64,000 nt of DNA, from the NCBI GenBank assembly GCA_935421135.1, contig OW285189.1, positions 10,871,072 through 10,935,071 of the forward strand, in the 5' to 3' direction. The notes beneath the pieces were generated by a model. It made no database searches. It was not told where the DNA came from and saw only the letters and a program-made list of their open reading frames with translations. The position numbers were made by a program, and so were the translations under genes. Shown here in pieces: positions 12,501 to 24,700 of the stretch. The DNA is from Bugulina stolonifera. Taxonomy: Eukaryota; Bryozoa; Gymnolaemata; Cheilostomatida; Bugulidae. Position 1 is the stretch's first letter. Each line of letters begins with the position of its first letter.

Positions 12501-15500
12501 GTAATCTATGTTTTATTATTTCCCTTTGTACCTAACTAAACATTAACTTCACAAAGAAATATATCAATTAATACAAATTAATATTCTGTGTCCTAAATAT
12601 AGTACAAATTCTTGTTGTATTCGCACAGGCTGGCTAAACAGGATGCACCACCATGAATTGACACAACATGTAGTTAGTTATATGATTGCATTGACTAACC
12701 AGATGTGATAGTTTTAGTTACTTGGTCAGGATGATAACCAGATAGAAATGTACTGGCGAGATTCATTCCCTCACAGCTTTCTCTGGATGTCTCTGGTAAG
12801 GGTCTCTCTTCGGTCACCTCCATCGTATTAGTCTAACAATAAACAGAGCTAAGGCTAACAGAGAAATTTCCACCACCTACTGACTACAGAGTACCAATAC
12901 AAGTAAATTGTAGTGTATGATACACATGTACAAGTAGTAGCAACTAAACACCTCTCTCCAGAGAAAGATTAACTTAACCTGGAAATCAGTAAATAAATTC
13001 CTCGCTATAGTTAGCTACAGATTTAGTATTTCGCAAACAGGATTAATATTAGTGTACCATTTACGTATACGTTACAATGACAAGGTAATAGATAGACCAT
13101 TTTATGCTTATATTATTATGTGTATTATTTATGATCTTAAGTGCTAGTATCTCCTGCATCACGTGTTGTTAAAATATATAGTACCAGTCATGGTAAATCC
13201 CATATAGATTCCAAACTAGGTGCACAGTCTACCAATAATATACATACTTCACATAGACTTAGTTCTATAAGATAGGCCCGACGTATTTATTCAGTTCCAT
13301 ATACCCGACAGAGAGCTCTGGTAGCGTCGTAAACATTTATGACCAGTGAAAAATTATGTGAGCATAGCATGCATTTATAAATGCTATGTATTAACCTAAG
13401 TTGACTACAAATATTATTCTACGAGGTTCATATTCTTACATGTACATCAGTTATTTCAATATATTATGGTTCAACACCAGCTTGCAAAAATTTAGTCATA
13501 CATCCAGACAGCCTATAGAGAATACCTGGATGTATGGTCATGAATAAAGGTACAGGTAGTTCTAAGGCAAACTTTTTAAAAATAGCATTTTGATCCTGAC
13601 TTACAGGAAATGTGGTAAAGTAATACCAACCTCTACGAGTACCCTGGTAGGGTTAGGGGTACCATCACATAGATAGTTAGTAGACATATAGTTAGGGATA
13701 GGGTATTCTCTATAGCAGATATCCTGTAGTCCGTTCCTCTTCGTTTCAGCACCGTCATACAAACAGTCTGAAAATCTCTGTGAATATCCACACTTGTAGC
13801 AGGTCCTGTTTGCCTCTGCTATAACCTTACGTGTCTCGTTCACCATTCTGGCATACGTATTTATAGTAACGCCTGAATTCACAAAATATCTTAATAATAT
13901 GTTTGTATATACTTGTGTGTTATTATGTGCCTTTTACTTTCGGTGGCATATCATACAATTTGGTCAGGCCAATTACCTAAACGTGCTGAAATCAATGTTA
14001 TACTACACTAAATCAATCTATAAGTCTATGTGCATAACTATCATATTCTACATCTTTATTAAAAATAATCCGTTTTGAAATAGGAATGATTATTGACGCC
14101 TGTGTCGACCTACATGGATAAATATATAAATAAAACTGTGGATTATCCAATTACCATAGAGTCAACTTACCAGGCACTGTTAAGGCAGCAGATTTCTCCA
14201 GCCAAACCGGCCAACCTTTCTTGAAGTTGCTTACACCCGTTAATCCTACTGGCATCGTTCCAAATATTCCATTTCTGATGGCGAATAGTTTACCTCCAGA
14301 TCTGTCCAGCCATGCCAGACCCTTATAGTTCTGAGAGCAGACCATATCAGGCTAAACAACAACAAAAAATATAATATTATTACAACATAAACAACGATTG
14401 ATAGAAGCGGAAAAGTTGATGCATGCGTATATAATATCTCCATCAAAACTGTAATGATGAATATACAATTTATACATACATACATGTATCTTTCGTATGT
14501 GAGCTGTTAAGGAAATTCTTTATTACTAGATGTACAATATACATGTAAGATATAATTTATACTAACAGCACTACATACAACAGATAAAATCAAGTCACTC
14601 CGACTGCCTGAGATATTCTGAATGATAGCTTTTGCTTTAGTAATGATAATACTGAATGGTTACACCGAATATTTAGCTCAGCATAGCATGGATTCAGCTG
14701 GTACAAATGTATGTCATATAGTGTACCAGAGTTTTCAAGCTGCTAAAGACGTAAGAACTACATATGGCTAGTAGCTCGGTATATCTCCCAGGTCAAGAAA
14801 TCATCACTGTTACTGATTTCCTGTATAATGTACCCTCTGGATGTGTAACCCCAAGCAAAGAGACTATGATAATACTCACAGTTTATGTGCTGTAGGCTGG
14901 AACTACTTACATTATCAAGGGGTAGCTGTAGATGTTTTCCATAGTATAGCTTGAGTATCCTAACTTGTCTTCTGCACTGCTCCTCATATGTTTGATTCTT
15001 AAGTTTATATACTTGGGACAGTTTTTCTGTTGCTATTAGCTGTATAGGTTGTCTACTGAAATAATTGCAATAATAACACAATAATACAATACAATACTAT
15101 CATAGCAAGGGTAATTATAATTATTACATGTGATACATTTCTTCTAGCCAAGTGTAAATTCCTTATAAGATAATTTTACTGTGATTTTTGACTAGTGTTT
15201 GTCTGGGTTCCAAGCATTTTTAGGAGTAAAATGTAAAGTCAGTCGACAGTTCTTCACAAAGAAATCCACAAAATCGTTTGAATGACTTGGAATCTAAGCT
15301 AACCGGTAATACATGCACATACATGTATGTTTCTCCTCCAATTATACATGTAGTTACTATAATAGGAAATCGTATGCTACAGATCTCTTATTCTACAATA
15401 TACATATGTATATATCCTAGATTAGAGATTCAGCCGGTCACCACGACTTTTTGCTGCAATCTTCTCACGATTCATTGGTTACATAATATCAAAGCAAAGT

Positions 15501-18500
15501 AATAGAAATGTGGAAGGACATAAGTGTGTTGTAGAACAGTAGTTTCTGTTGAGCCCTTTCTATCTCCATTGCAACAACAAAATCCTCACAAGACTTCTGC
15601 TAACATCACATGACTTGTGTGGACATCACATGACTTGTGTTGACATCACATGACTTGTGTTGACATCACATGACCTGTGTTGACATCACATGACTTGTGT
15701 CAACGCAGCTCTGGCAAATTTTTCGCCGTTACAGTCGAGAGCGAAAACGCGACAGAAGATGCTGCTCCACAACATTCCAATGTGTTTACGCATTTAAAGT
15801 ACAGGAGATGTAATACAGCTGTGACATTTTATATTCACATACTTATCAAGAAAGTCGCGGAGAGTTTGGTGCACATCTGATTGGACGTTATAGTCACTAC
15901 CAGACTGTGTTTCTGGTTCCCTGAAGTCTGGAGCTTGAGTGACTGAACCTTGAGGTCTACTTCTACCAGCCCTCTTACCATTTTCCAACTTGACTTTATA
16001 TAAGTTATTCCTACAGACACACGGTAAAGTAACGATGGGAATACTTGACACATAGCTAGTTATAAATAGAGCGAGGAAAACATGCCTAGACAAGATTGAT
16101 TGATCGGCAAGCTTCCAGATCAGTTCCAACACCAGAAGGACAAGCGTTCTCTTACAGTCATGATTTCCATGAGTCAATGGTTTGTTTCTTCCAGAAACAG
16201 GAATCAAGCTATTGGCAAAACACAACCGTTGTAGTAGCTACTAGGGTAGGTACCTGCCTTCACAGGAAGGACAGGGAGTGTACTTTATCCCACTAATTTT
16301 GCATTGGGGTCCTTGGGGCCTGAGGCTTACTGAATTGTACATGTACAATGTATATACAAGAAAATTATGAAAAGCTGCAAATTAAACTTATTAGATCAGT
16401 GGGAACGTTTGTGCTATAAAGTGATCTTCTATTATAAGTCAAAGTTGTGACACATATGTACATGTAGTTCAATACATTTCATAAATTGCAATAATAGGGT
16501 CTTCCAACAGGGTATTCAGAGATCTACTACACGTAAATACTCACTAGATATCTAATGAGTTATGATGATACTTGGAGGGTAATATTATAAGTAAGAGGAT
16601 TATCGTATTCAAGGTGAGGTCACTACTAACTACTACATGATCTCAATAACAGAGCTACATTGTAGTAGTAAATGGTAAGCTTAGTAGACAAGTTGTAGAC
16701 TTATGACATCAAACAGAAATAGTCTTCTAGATAACTCTGTTTACAGAGCACAGAGATATATTGCTGGGTGTGAGTGTTATGAGTACACATATATGACCTG
16801 TTTTTATTCCAACCAGACAATTAGAGAGAAAACTAATACTACCAATATAGACAAGTCAAATCACTAATACTAGTTTTATGTGTACATAATAAGACTATAA
16901 CTTACCATTGCGGTTCTATTACATACATGTGTGTTGGGTTTGCCCAGTTATTAATTTGAGAATAATTATGAAGTAGATTGAACTCTATACAATACAATAT
17001 AGTTAGTATAATATACACATAATGTAGCTCTCCACTCCATTGGTAAATATAGTATTGTTTGAATATTTTACACTTGCTGCCCAGAGTTTGCCCTAGGACC
17101 TCCGCTAACAGCCCTAAGACCACAGGCTGCCATTAATCTAGATTCTGCAACATGACGATACACAGCTGAGTAGTTCTTGTGGAACCAACCAGCTGGATGA
17201 CAGACAGGAGATCGGGAAATAACTATTTTTAAATACAAATTTATCATGAGATTATGGCTGTTAGTTGGTAGCCTGTATGCACCAAGTAAATTGGAAGTAG
17301 ACTGAAAATTGAATGATTGTCACATAGTCACTGGGAATGCCCATTATACCAATCAAGAAACAGCAGTTAATCATAGGGATTGTCTATTTATCTTCTGTCA
17401 AAAAGGAAGGAACAAATTGCTAATGCCTATAAAGAATTATAAATGAAAGCAAGTTTAAAATAATCCATTAGATGAAAAAATTCTTGAGCAAGCGCAATAC
17501 ATATGTACAGCATTAACATAGCTAACAAATCATTATATTAAGTGTTGCAGATGTTTTGCATGCTTAGTTTGGATTATACCTCTGTTTTTTGTGAACATGT
17601 TCCAGCACAAAGAAAAAATTCTCCTACCTTTAATATTTTTAGCTAAATTATGCTCAGTCGTCACACAAGTATTCCAACAATGCAGGATAAATCAAGATGA
17701 ATGTGTGTGTTTACCATGGTGAAGTAACCAATAAACCTATTAATGCTATTATGATATAAACTAATTATGTTGTAACAGTAACATATTTCGTAATTTCTGT
17801 CTTCCAGTTGCAAATACTGACATAATTCTATTATTTTAACAAAAAACTCTAGTTGCCAAACCTCTTTTGAGCATCGATTTGCAGTGTCACACTATATTCA
17901 TATTTTTAATTATTTGAATCTAACAACTGTCCTTACAGATATGCAGCAAATCTGTGATTATCTCCACTTGCTTTATAGCTTGGTGAGAAAAATAATTAAG
18001 ACAACAGCAACCAAAGGATCTATTGGGTGGTTCTTAACGTTGAATGTGACTTTCTAAAACATAATGATAGTAATCACAGAGATGAAATGTAGCAACAAGT
18101 AATACTACACGACTAGTAATTATTACCTGCCACCTATGTATGCGTGCAGATTTGATGAGTCCACCAGTATACTTCTGTAGTAGCCTCCATCCCTTTCTTC
18201 TGCCACAAATGTTTGACCTGCAGATTGAAAAGGTACATGTAGAGAATAAATTCATATGTTAAGTGGGATCAGAGGCTAAAGAATTGCTGTATATTAACCA
18301 ATCAGAGTTCAATGATCTGGTTGGCCCAAAGTAGCGCTGTTCAGAGAGTGAAATCTGACTGTTGATATCTCCACATGTGCTCACACTTTTTCTATTGATA
18401 GATAAAGCATACAGTCATACAGTCATACAGTCATACAGTCATACAGACTGGAGCAACACTTCCAGTGCCTGGCCAACAAACCATGGAGTCACCATACATG

Positions 18501-19979
18501 TATCTGAGCAAAGAACCTCTGTTCCTGTACTCAGTATAACAAGATAACCTGTATAATTCTATATTGTTATGTTAAATCTACCTATAGATGTTAATCTGCA
18601 GATAAAAGTTGAATAATTAATCTGCAGATTATCCTTTAGAAGAGAACAGCTACATGATAAGACATGGGAAAAGCTGTCAGAGGAAATGCTGAATATTACC
18701 ATGTAGATTTGAAGATCTTATGTCATAGTGTATAGCACTTTACCGGCACACTATAGCGCTCTACCAGCACACTATAGCACTTTACCGGCACACTGTAGCA
18801 CTTTACTGGCACAGCGTAGCACATTTTCTGCACAGTATAGCGCTTTATCTACACAGTATAGCACTTTACCTGTACAGCTTAGCACTTTACCTGTACAGCT
18901 TAGTACTTTACTTGTACAGCATAGCACATTGTCTGCACAGTGTACCGCTTTACCTACACAGTATGGTACTTTACCTACACAGCATAGCACTTTACCTACA
19001 GAGTGTAGCATTTTACATGTACCTACTACATACAGTTTATAATTTAAAACAAAACTAATTAGGATAATTTACAGTTTGGCGACAAAGTATGCAAATAGAC
19101 TTGGCTGTAGGCTGTGTTAGTTACATGTGCTCAATCCAATCAAAGTATGTTTTTTACGTTATCCATTTGCATCTGCCTTAAGGTTTTTCCAATAAATAAT
19201 GTGGAATGCAAGAACCAATCACAAATAAGAGTAACCAGTTAAACCACCTGTCGTATATCATAATAGCCATTGTTATCCATCCAACCCAATCCATAGAATT
19301 GTCTCCCATGACTAAACTATCTATCACGAAATAAGATTATTGCATGGCAAAGTGCTGTATAATCCCTTTTGAGTCAAGTTTACCCACTGGATATTGACTC
19401 GTACTGAAATGCACTTACATAATGGCTGACCACGGCTACACGCTTCTTTCTGGAAAGGTCAAGCAAAAGATCGAACTAAACTGTTTTGATAAGAGTCTAA
19501 ATCAAGTAGAGTCTGAGTCAGGTCAAATTACACATCAAAGTTCCCAGCTCAATATGTAACCTAATCCCAGTTACATAACAACCTAAAGAACTTTGGAGTA
19601 CGAGAACTGGTGAGAAAGACACGAGCCAACCAGGGAAATATTATACTTGTAATTCAAGGTGTCTTTCCGACCCAAGTTTTAGACACAGTCTAATTTAGTG
19701 TTCGTACGAGCAATGTCACTGTGACCATGACCTAGGGATAGTTTGCTTTGGCCACATGAAATTGTGGGCTGCAAACACTTTTGGTATAGGTTGGGCGGCC
19801 ATATTGTTACCTTTACTTGTAAAGGTCGATAGTTTAGTAAGACACCATAGCTATTAAGGTACTATAGATTTACCATTTGGAGATGTGATGACAGGTGTAA
19901 CAGCACATCTGATGTGTGTAAAGTGTGTGATTAGTGTTAGAAATGACAGGTACCACTCGGTGCTTGAATAAACCCTCAT
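112..19979 (-). CDS. Secreted semaphorin (Sema-PSI-Ig), 25 coding exons
   Basis: Semaphorins are extracellular guidance signals that bind plexins. Coding exons, 5' to 3': 19979-19874, 18217-18127, 16010-15843, 15055-14911, 14351-14171, 13872-13631, 12832-12700, 12241-12080, 11667-11554, 11348-11219, 10790-10604, 10170-9906, 8875-8666, 8289-8235, 8015-7844, 5176-5023, 4732-4610, 3899-3779, 3167-2993, 2557-2409, 2046-2009, 1782-1683, 1080-917, 557-451, 141-112. Every phase closes, giving about 1,173 residues. Seen: a signal-peptide-like start, LVDSSNLHAYIGGRNNLYKV at the Sema start, VYFFFRE (about 461-467), SRVGRVCKNDAG (about 546-557), TYLKSKLTC, IIYGLFSSP, AVCQFTMEDIKEAFNGPFK, YLATANGEIHKVVAWK, then a PSI and an Ig domain and no membrane anchor. 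The Sema region spans about 940 residues, roughly twice the usual length, with Cys-rich inserts. Exon 6 could end at 13643 instead of 13631. The exon 4 and exon 10 donors are the least certain. Confidence 0.9.
324..376. repeat. Short fold-back element, GTTGTC-type termini
   Basis: AAGTTGTCTTTT at 324-335 faces GAGAGGACAACTT at 364-376 in inverted orientation, separated by about 28 bp. Same terminal words as at 8427, 23017, 24188, 38901 and 49403. Confidence 0.5.
917..1782 (-). CDS. Semaphorin exons 22-23: Ig-like domain
   Basis: Exon 22 (1782-1683) carries ACLVKNQIFDPNED and ends with FKW. Exon 23 (1080-917) carries YHNGS, then PEDAGNWELRD and NTCMVTYQLKLS. Cys, Trp, D.G and Cys lie in the order and spacing of an Ig fold, as in class 3, 4 and 7 semaphorins. 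The frame is shared across the intron (TG/G = Trp). Confidence 0.85.
2409..2557 (-). CDS. Semaphorin exon 20: end of Sema and PSI domain
   Basis: Begins GNQLILATDGEVKTVYTAQC, the final Sema strand, then the Cys pattern of a PSI domain: CNQYKHCGTCSRDPHCGW, followed by TRTCQ. This matches the semaphorin form (C..Y..C..C..RDP.CGW). Exon 21 (2046-2009, 38 nt) finishes the linker with ADCS. Confidence 0.95.
3303..3780. repeat. 27-30-bp tandem array starting at the exon-18 donor
   Basis: About 17 units built of GTACATGTACAAACTATA-like sequence (gene sense). Many carry TACAG/GTACATG, a copy of the real donor AACAG/GTACATG. Unit sizes are mostly multiples of three, so the exon-18 frame runs on through the array as a Tyr/Lys/Arg-rich repeat (MYKLYKYRY-type) to about 3,256, interrupted by one TAA near 3,749 (CAAGTAAAGG instead of CAAGTACAGG). 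The array also has an open frame on the plus strand, so openness alone is not evidence of coding. Confidence 0.95.
3779..3899 (-). CDS. Semaphorin exon 18 (last Sema blade, ANGEIHKVV)
   Basis: Joined to exon 17 (ending TTILYLAT) it reads ATANGEIHKVVAWKSARDKK, the conserved late Sema strand corresponding to the GTxxGxVhKVv motif. It ends AACAG/GTACATG in phase 2. The donor is the first unit of the 27-30-bp array below, so this exon, like exon 15, abuts a donor-bearing array. Confidence 0.9.
5377..5396 (-). other. Possible 20-nt microexon at far edge of the array
   Basis: In gene sense the array ends in ACTTAACTTAG, then 20 nt (5396-5377), then CG/GTAAGAAT, a good donor. If included between exons 15 and 16 it would meet a stop at its third codon (TTT TCC TGA), so it would be a poison or cryptic exon. 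The direct 15-to-16 join preserves frame and Sema homology. No evidence beyond splice-like borders. Confidence 0.2.
5397..7865. repeat. 35-bp tandem array containing about 70 copies of a splice donor
   Basis: About 2.47 kb of a 35-bp unit fills semaphorin intron 15 almost edge to edge. In gene sense each unit reads ...CCTTACTCA/GTAAGTACATA..., that is, the exon-15 end plus its own donor. Most units keep GTAAGT, GTGAGT or GTATGT at the donor position. About a dozen have lost the GT (ACTCAATAAG or ACTCACTAAG). CTTAC and GTAAG in each unit can pair as a small hairpin around the donor. Higher-order blocks with a TATAAATGTACTTATTGAG variant recur near 6,140, 6,350, 6,535, 6,960, 7,145 and 7,325, suggesting block duplication. 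Confidence 0.95.
7844..8015 (-). CDS. Semaphorin exon 15, whose 3' end is a repeat unit
   Basis: Encodes SESVSPHSQLPAGSAVCQFT onward through the classic Sema motif with MEDIKEAFNGPFK. It ends ...TPSPYS at TACTCA/GTAAGTAC. The last 19 or so coding bases plus the donor are one unit of the 35-bp array that fills the following intron. Phase 0 here joins phase 0 of exon 16 (5176), which opens CLPDPVSLEARS, the expected Cys after the Sema proline stretch. The exon carries GGGCTAG (plus strand), where most array units have GGACTAG. A few exon-proximal units share the exon's base. Confidence 0.9.
8427..8503. repeat. Short fold-back element, GTTGTC-type termini
   Basis: GGAGTTGTCTACTC (8427-8440) is inverted against GAGAAGACAACTTTT (from 8454). 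A second GAGAAGGCAACTTCC lies at 8489-8503. Intronic, between semaphorin exons 13 and 14. Confidence 0.5.
9124..9279. repeat. GTAGGTGTA simple repeat followed by a hairpin
   Basis: 9124-9190 is an irregular GTAGGTGTA/GTAGTTGTA repeat. At 9240-9255 CAGCCACTCACTGAGT pairs with 9264-9279 (15 of 16 positions, 8-nt loop). Lies in semaphorin intron 12, which otherwise shows nothing. Confidence 0.6.
15601..15700. repeat. Five exact-length 20-bp tandem repeats
   Basis: Five 20-bp units of TGACATCACATGACTTGTGT type with only a few substitutions, in semaphorin intron 3, about 140 bp downstream (gene sense) of exon 3. TGACATCA resembles a CRE/AP-1 half-site pair, but no function is shown. Confidence 0.9.
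16011..18126. other. Semaphorin intron 2, no recognised content
   Basis: About 2.1 kb between exons 2 and 3. AT-rich. The open frames here are short, without splice-consistent borders or family motifs, so I see no gene in it. Confidence 0.6.
18409..18446. repeat. 8-bp microsatellite (ACAGTCAT)n
   Basis: About four and a half copies of ACAGTCAT in semaphorin intron 1. Confidence 0.85.
18728..19020. repeat. Degenerate minisatellite (GCACTTTACC-type)
   Basis: About 13 units of 21-24 bp built on TAGCACTTTACCNNCACA, in semaphorin intron 1. Open frames on both strands (STLPAHY-type and CVGKVL-type) are by-products of the period and are not called as genes. Confidence 0.9.
19874..19979 (-). CDS. 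Semaphorin exon 1: start codon and signal peptide
   Basis: The ATG at 19979-19977 opens a 35-codon stretch beginning MRVYSSTEWYLSFLTLITHF, a short polar N-end followed by a hydrophobic core as in signal peptides. It ends in phase 1 at an AAATG/GTAAAT donor and joins exon 2 (18217) to give NGQTFVAEERDGGYYRS, leading straight into the Sema fold. The reading frame is open upstream to about 20,156, so a longer N terminus or a 5' untranslated exon border near 20,066 (TTGTAG acceptor) cannot be excluded. This ATG was chosen because the hydrophobic stretch directly follows it. Confidence 0.65.
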
Positions 19980-21781
19980 AATGCTGCCGATATCTAGTAG
20001 ATATAAAGTATAGTTGAGTTGGAAAGCGCCAATCAGTTCATCACCTTGTACTGTGTGTGTAAATCTACAACAGGAATGTATGATATACTGTACGGACATG
20101 GATATGTATAATAGCCAGTCATCAGCATATTTAAAATAAACACATACGGAATACAAGCATTGTAACTTACATGTACATGTATATATAATACATGTTCATT
20201 GTAAGTACATGTATACTGACAGAAATAAAAAGTTGACGAATCCGAAAAATGGGTTCCAATGTTGGGCCTATGAAGTCTTTTTTATCAATGATGACATCTC
20301 CTAAATGTTGTGAATTATGATGGAAATATAAAAACCTCGAATCAAATTTTTATCTTAGATCAAGAGCTAGGGATTAACTGCCATTAACTTGGGATGGATA
20401 TGCTAGGGGGGGGGGGGGGCATGCAAGTATAAATGAAGGAAGGAGCCAACACTGAACGTGTTACCGATGTTCCGATGCACACATGAGCAATGCCATAATG
20501 CATGGGAAAACTTAGCAGACAAGGAAATATACGAGGATAGAAGAGATTTCCATATACATATATAATACAACTATATAGATAGGGATAGCATTACTTACCA
20601 GTTTAGTTGATTATTAACAGTTAAACCTGGATAAGTAGAAGTAATTTCGATGAACAGTAAATAAAGGTAAGTAATGTGAATAAATTACAATCCCGCTGCC
20701 TATAGAATACGTCAGCAACTAAATATAATTACTAGTGACTTGTTAGTTCATACTAAATTAAGAGGAAGAGAAACTAGTAACAAAGTCGACTTCTGTCTAG
20801 TCACAGCTCTTGTTAGTTAACAACTACTTCATACTAGTATGAATCTGTGAGTCACGCTCCAACAGACATTTACCAACCCTCTCCTAAACAACTCTACCTT
20901 ACAGTGGTTGCCATAGTGACGCTGTCAAACGGTGAATTATATATCATGATAAATAGTGCGGTTCAGAGGCTAATGGGTTAACGTTGAATAGAGAAATCTC
21001 CATCTCATGCAATAATCTTAAACTAGTAGAATATATAATTGTAATGAGTCACTTAATGTACAATTCTATAGCATTATCTCGTTGGCAGGAACTAAACATG
21101 ATAATGTGAGAGTCTTGCCCCATCAGATCATTCAGCAGTAAATAATAATTTTTAATAATCATTTATCAGCTGTAGGCTATTCAATTATGTCGAAATTCAG
21201 ATTTGACAACATACATGACATCTCCCATTATTCATCTAATAATTGTAATTAACTCTGTAAAAGTGTCACAATAGACAACTCCTTAAATAATAAATTTCTG
21301 ACCAGAAAAAATTATTTGACCAAGAATCTTGTGTTTGCAGCCTTTTACATGCACTTTTGTAGTTCCATCTATCATATGTATGCTCGTGTATGTGTGATGA
21401 CGCAAAGGCACCGAATTTACTCCGTGGTGTGAAATGCCAAAAGCGACCTCTATACAGACAAAATATGAATTGGGCAAACACCAAGTGCCCTGTATGCCAA
21501 GGACAGAGTTATATACAGATGAAATAGAGCACGAAAGGTCTTTCATGCGACAATACATCCTCTTTATTGGTGTTGGCCTGTCTCAAAAATATGTAAGTTA
21601 ATAAATATTGTACAAGTGATTGTACAAGTAGATGTTTAACATTTTTTCAAATGTTCTAGAAAGCCAGATGTGGAGCCTAAAGGCGTGGACGGATTAAAAT
21701 AAATGTAAAACATATGAAAATACACTTCAACATCAGCAAGTAATGCTATTATATATTATTATAAAATTGAGCACAAGTATA
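19980..21781. other. Intergenic: semaphorin promoter side and CFAP99 3' flank
   Basis: Same-strand spacer between the semaphorin start and the CFAP99 stop. It must hold the semaphorin 5' UTR and promoter, but no convincing TATA box is seen. A poly-G run of about 13 lies at 20,407. TTTATT at 21563-21568 (AATAAA on the minus strand) is a possible CFAP99 polyadenylation signal about 215 bp after the stop. Confidence 0.5.
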
Positions 21782-24700
21782 TCAAGCCATGATAAAAGGT
21801 CGACTCTGTACAGCTAAACGACTGCCATCGGTGGCTGTAAGTCTATTGTTAGTTACCGGGTTAGCCTGTCCATCTGCCTGCAGATTAGACACCCTTTTCT
21901 TAGTCTTCTCAAGCTCTGCCCACCTTCGCTCTTCACACTTTGTCTGACAAATATAATATGTTTTGTGTGAATACTTCATTGGCTATACAATGTACTTGAT
22001 CATTTCGGTAAAAGAATTAACAAATATTAGGGTATAGTCAGTAGGAACAGTTATATGTACATTGTACATTGCCCCCTCCCTCTCCCCACAGTACAAATAA
22101 GTGCATGTGTTAAATTTTCTAAAGTCCACTTTCCCATTATTATACAAATGCTAATCTGTTGAGGCTTCTCACTCGCTAGAATTTAAAAGGTGAAACCTTA
22201 CTACAAGTATTGGCTTAACAGTGTCCAGATATACTGCCAATATTTAGAATATTACAAGCTAATGGTTAATGAACAAGGATGCAGTATGCTTTGAGTTTCC
22301 TTATTAGAGACATATAGATTACCCACATACCAACGGAGGTACAAGCTAAGTGACTACAAGACTTAGTGGCATGCCATTCTACTGATAAAAATGTTGGAAA
22401 AACCCTAAAATATGTACATATTATAGTGTACGTACACACATAATATATGTAATTATGTCCTGGCATGCATACAGACAATAATTATATTAAACACATATGC
22501 ATATTACAGTAGTAACAGATTGTACATTAGTGCAGGTAAGCTGTCAGAGGAAACAAGTAACGATTTCAGTAATACAATCCTCTACCCACTGAGTCCCAGC
22601 TGTCCCACCCCCTCAATGTATTGTAATAGGATTAACACCACTGCATAATGATATGGAAGAGTTAGTGGATGTTGGTAGTTGGGTGAATCAGAATATGAAA
22701 TGATTTCCTTATTACATTATTTCTTAATCCATTGCATAAATTTTAGCAGCATTGTTTGTATTTTACAAAGTCATTCAATATACAAATATACACGTACATG
22801 TATGTCCCCGTTGTTAACCATAACACTATAATGATGATATGCAGTTTCACATCTACTCAAGTGTTTAATCATATATCTAATAGAAGTATCCTTATAATAA
22901 TGAATATCGGTTACCAAATTCAGTTTGTAATTGTTTACCTGGCATCTAAAACTTACTACCAGCTCATGAGTATATAGAGCATGGGCATGCATGAGCCAAG
23001 TATTGAATATGATTAGAGGTTGTCCTCTCTCAAGTTTAGAAACTAAACAAAACAGAGAGAGGACAATTTCAAATTGTAACCAACAGCTTATGAATGCTAA
23101 TGTAGTATAATGAATACCTTAGCTCTCATCATGCTACGCGTCTGTTTAAGGGACGCTGCAGATGGCTTTGTTTTCATCTTTTGCTGAAGCTCTAATCTTT
23201 CAGCCTTCTTCATTTCTAACCTATCCTGTAGCTCTAGAAGTCGCTCGTCACTGTGTAGTAGTTTCTCTTTTGTACTCTCTTTCTTTACTTTGAAGTTTGC
23301 GCGTCTGCATAACATATTCAGAGTTATCGACCCATGTGAATATTTGGAAGTAGTTGGCTGTGTTCCATTGAAATCAAGTAAAAAATAATCACATTACATT
23401 TTTTCTGTTCATGAAGTGGAGTATAACAGTCTTACACAAGCAGATATGCGAATTAAATCTGCAATGGAATGCTACTTTAACGGACTACACAAACCTTCTT
23501 TGCAATGTATATAACTTAAGGAACTTACTGCTCAGCTTTAGTCCTGGTATCCTCAGCTCTGTACTTAGATATAACTGTGAGGGTGTCCATAAGCATTCTA
23601 TCTTTAGCTTGTTTATTTTCTAGAATCTCAGTCCGCCTTGATTCTTCTTCTTCAGCCTGTTTCTCCTTCAGCAGGGCCAGCCTCTCTCTCAACTACAATA
23701 GAATAGTCATATCACTACAGTGAGTTGAAACAAGTCATACACATACACAAGTGTGCAGAAAGTATCTGTTACAGCACCGCAGCATTCCCATGTTATTCTA
23801 ACTTATTAAAAGACAACTACTTATTGTGATCTAATAATGCAACAAGCAACACTAAATGATGTATTGATGCTAAAACCAATCTATAATTACAACAAAGTAA
23901 AATACAAAAGTTATGCTAGAAGAAGTAAAAATTTGAAAGTTGTATTGGCTAAATTTTTTTTGGCTAGAATTAAGGAAGATAACTCCAGTTTAGAAAACTA
24001 CTCTACACATCACCATTGTACAGAATAGTATTGCCAAAATCTAAATCACAGGAAACTAGGCTAACAATGAGATATTATACTAATATTTTGGGATGTTTCT
24101 TCGCATATGCCAGCATTAAGACCATTATATGTAGTGAACTATGTCCACTGTCGGTAATAGCTTAAATCATGCAAGCCTATTAATATGGAGTTGTCATTCC
24201 TTAACAAGGGAGATAACAACTCCAATCAAAGGGTTCATAATATGACTACACACATTATTGCTACAAGATATAACATTGTGTCATGCGTAGACTGACCTCT
24301 GCAATGGACATCTCATTGAGGAATCGGTAGCCGGCCGTCTCTGTAAAGTCCACCATTTTATTTCTACTGATAGGAGCGGCTTCCATGGCTCTGATCTGAT
24401 GTATGAGTTCTACTTTTCTCTTCATCTCTTCTTCGGCCTAAAAATATATACATGTATCATGTATGCATACTCAGTTGATAAAAACCTGAGCACCACCTGT
24501 AATGAGTCGTATAAACAGCTATTTAGAATAGTATATACATGTAAGTACTGATCGATTTATATATTATGCATTGGGTAAGTAGCAAAATATTGGCTGTGAG
24601 ATCTACTTCTTACTAGAATTAAAAACAGTATTCTTAGTCCTGGTGAGATAAAAATTTAGTTTCTTATGAGTTTAGACCCCCTCAAAATTCTAACAGAATG

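Noticed and set aside
15601..15700. CRE-type enhancer cluster (TGACATCA repeats)
   Set aside because: The match is a by-product of a 20-bp tandem unit and nothing else supports regulation.
18728..19042. 104- and 79-codon repeat proteins (STLPAHY, CVGKVL types)
   Set aside because: Overlapping open frames on both strands of a minisatellite inside a semaphorin intron.
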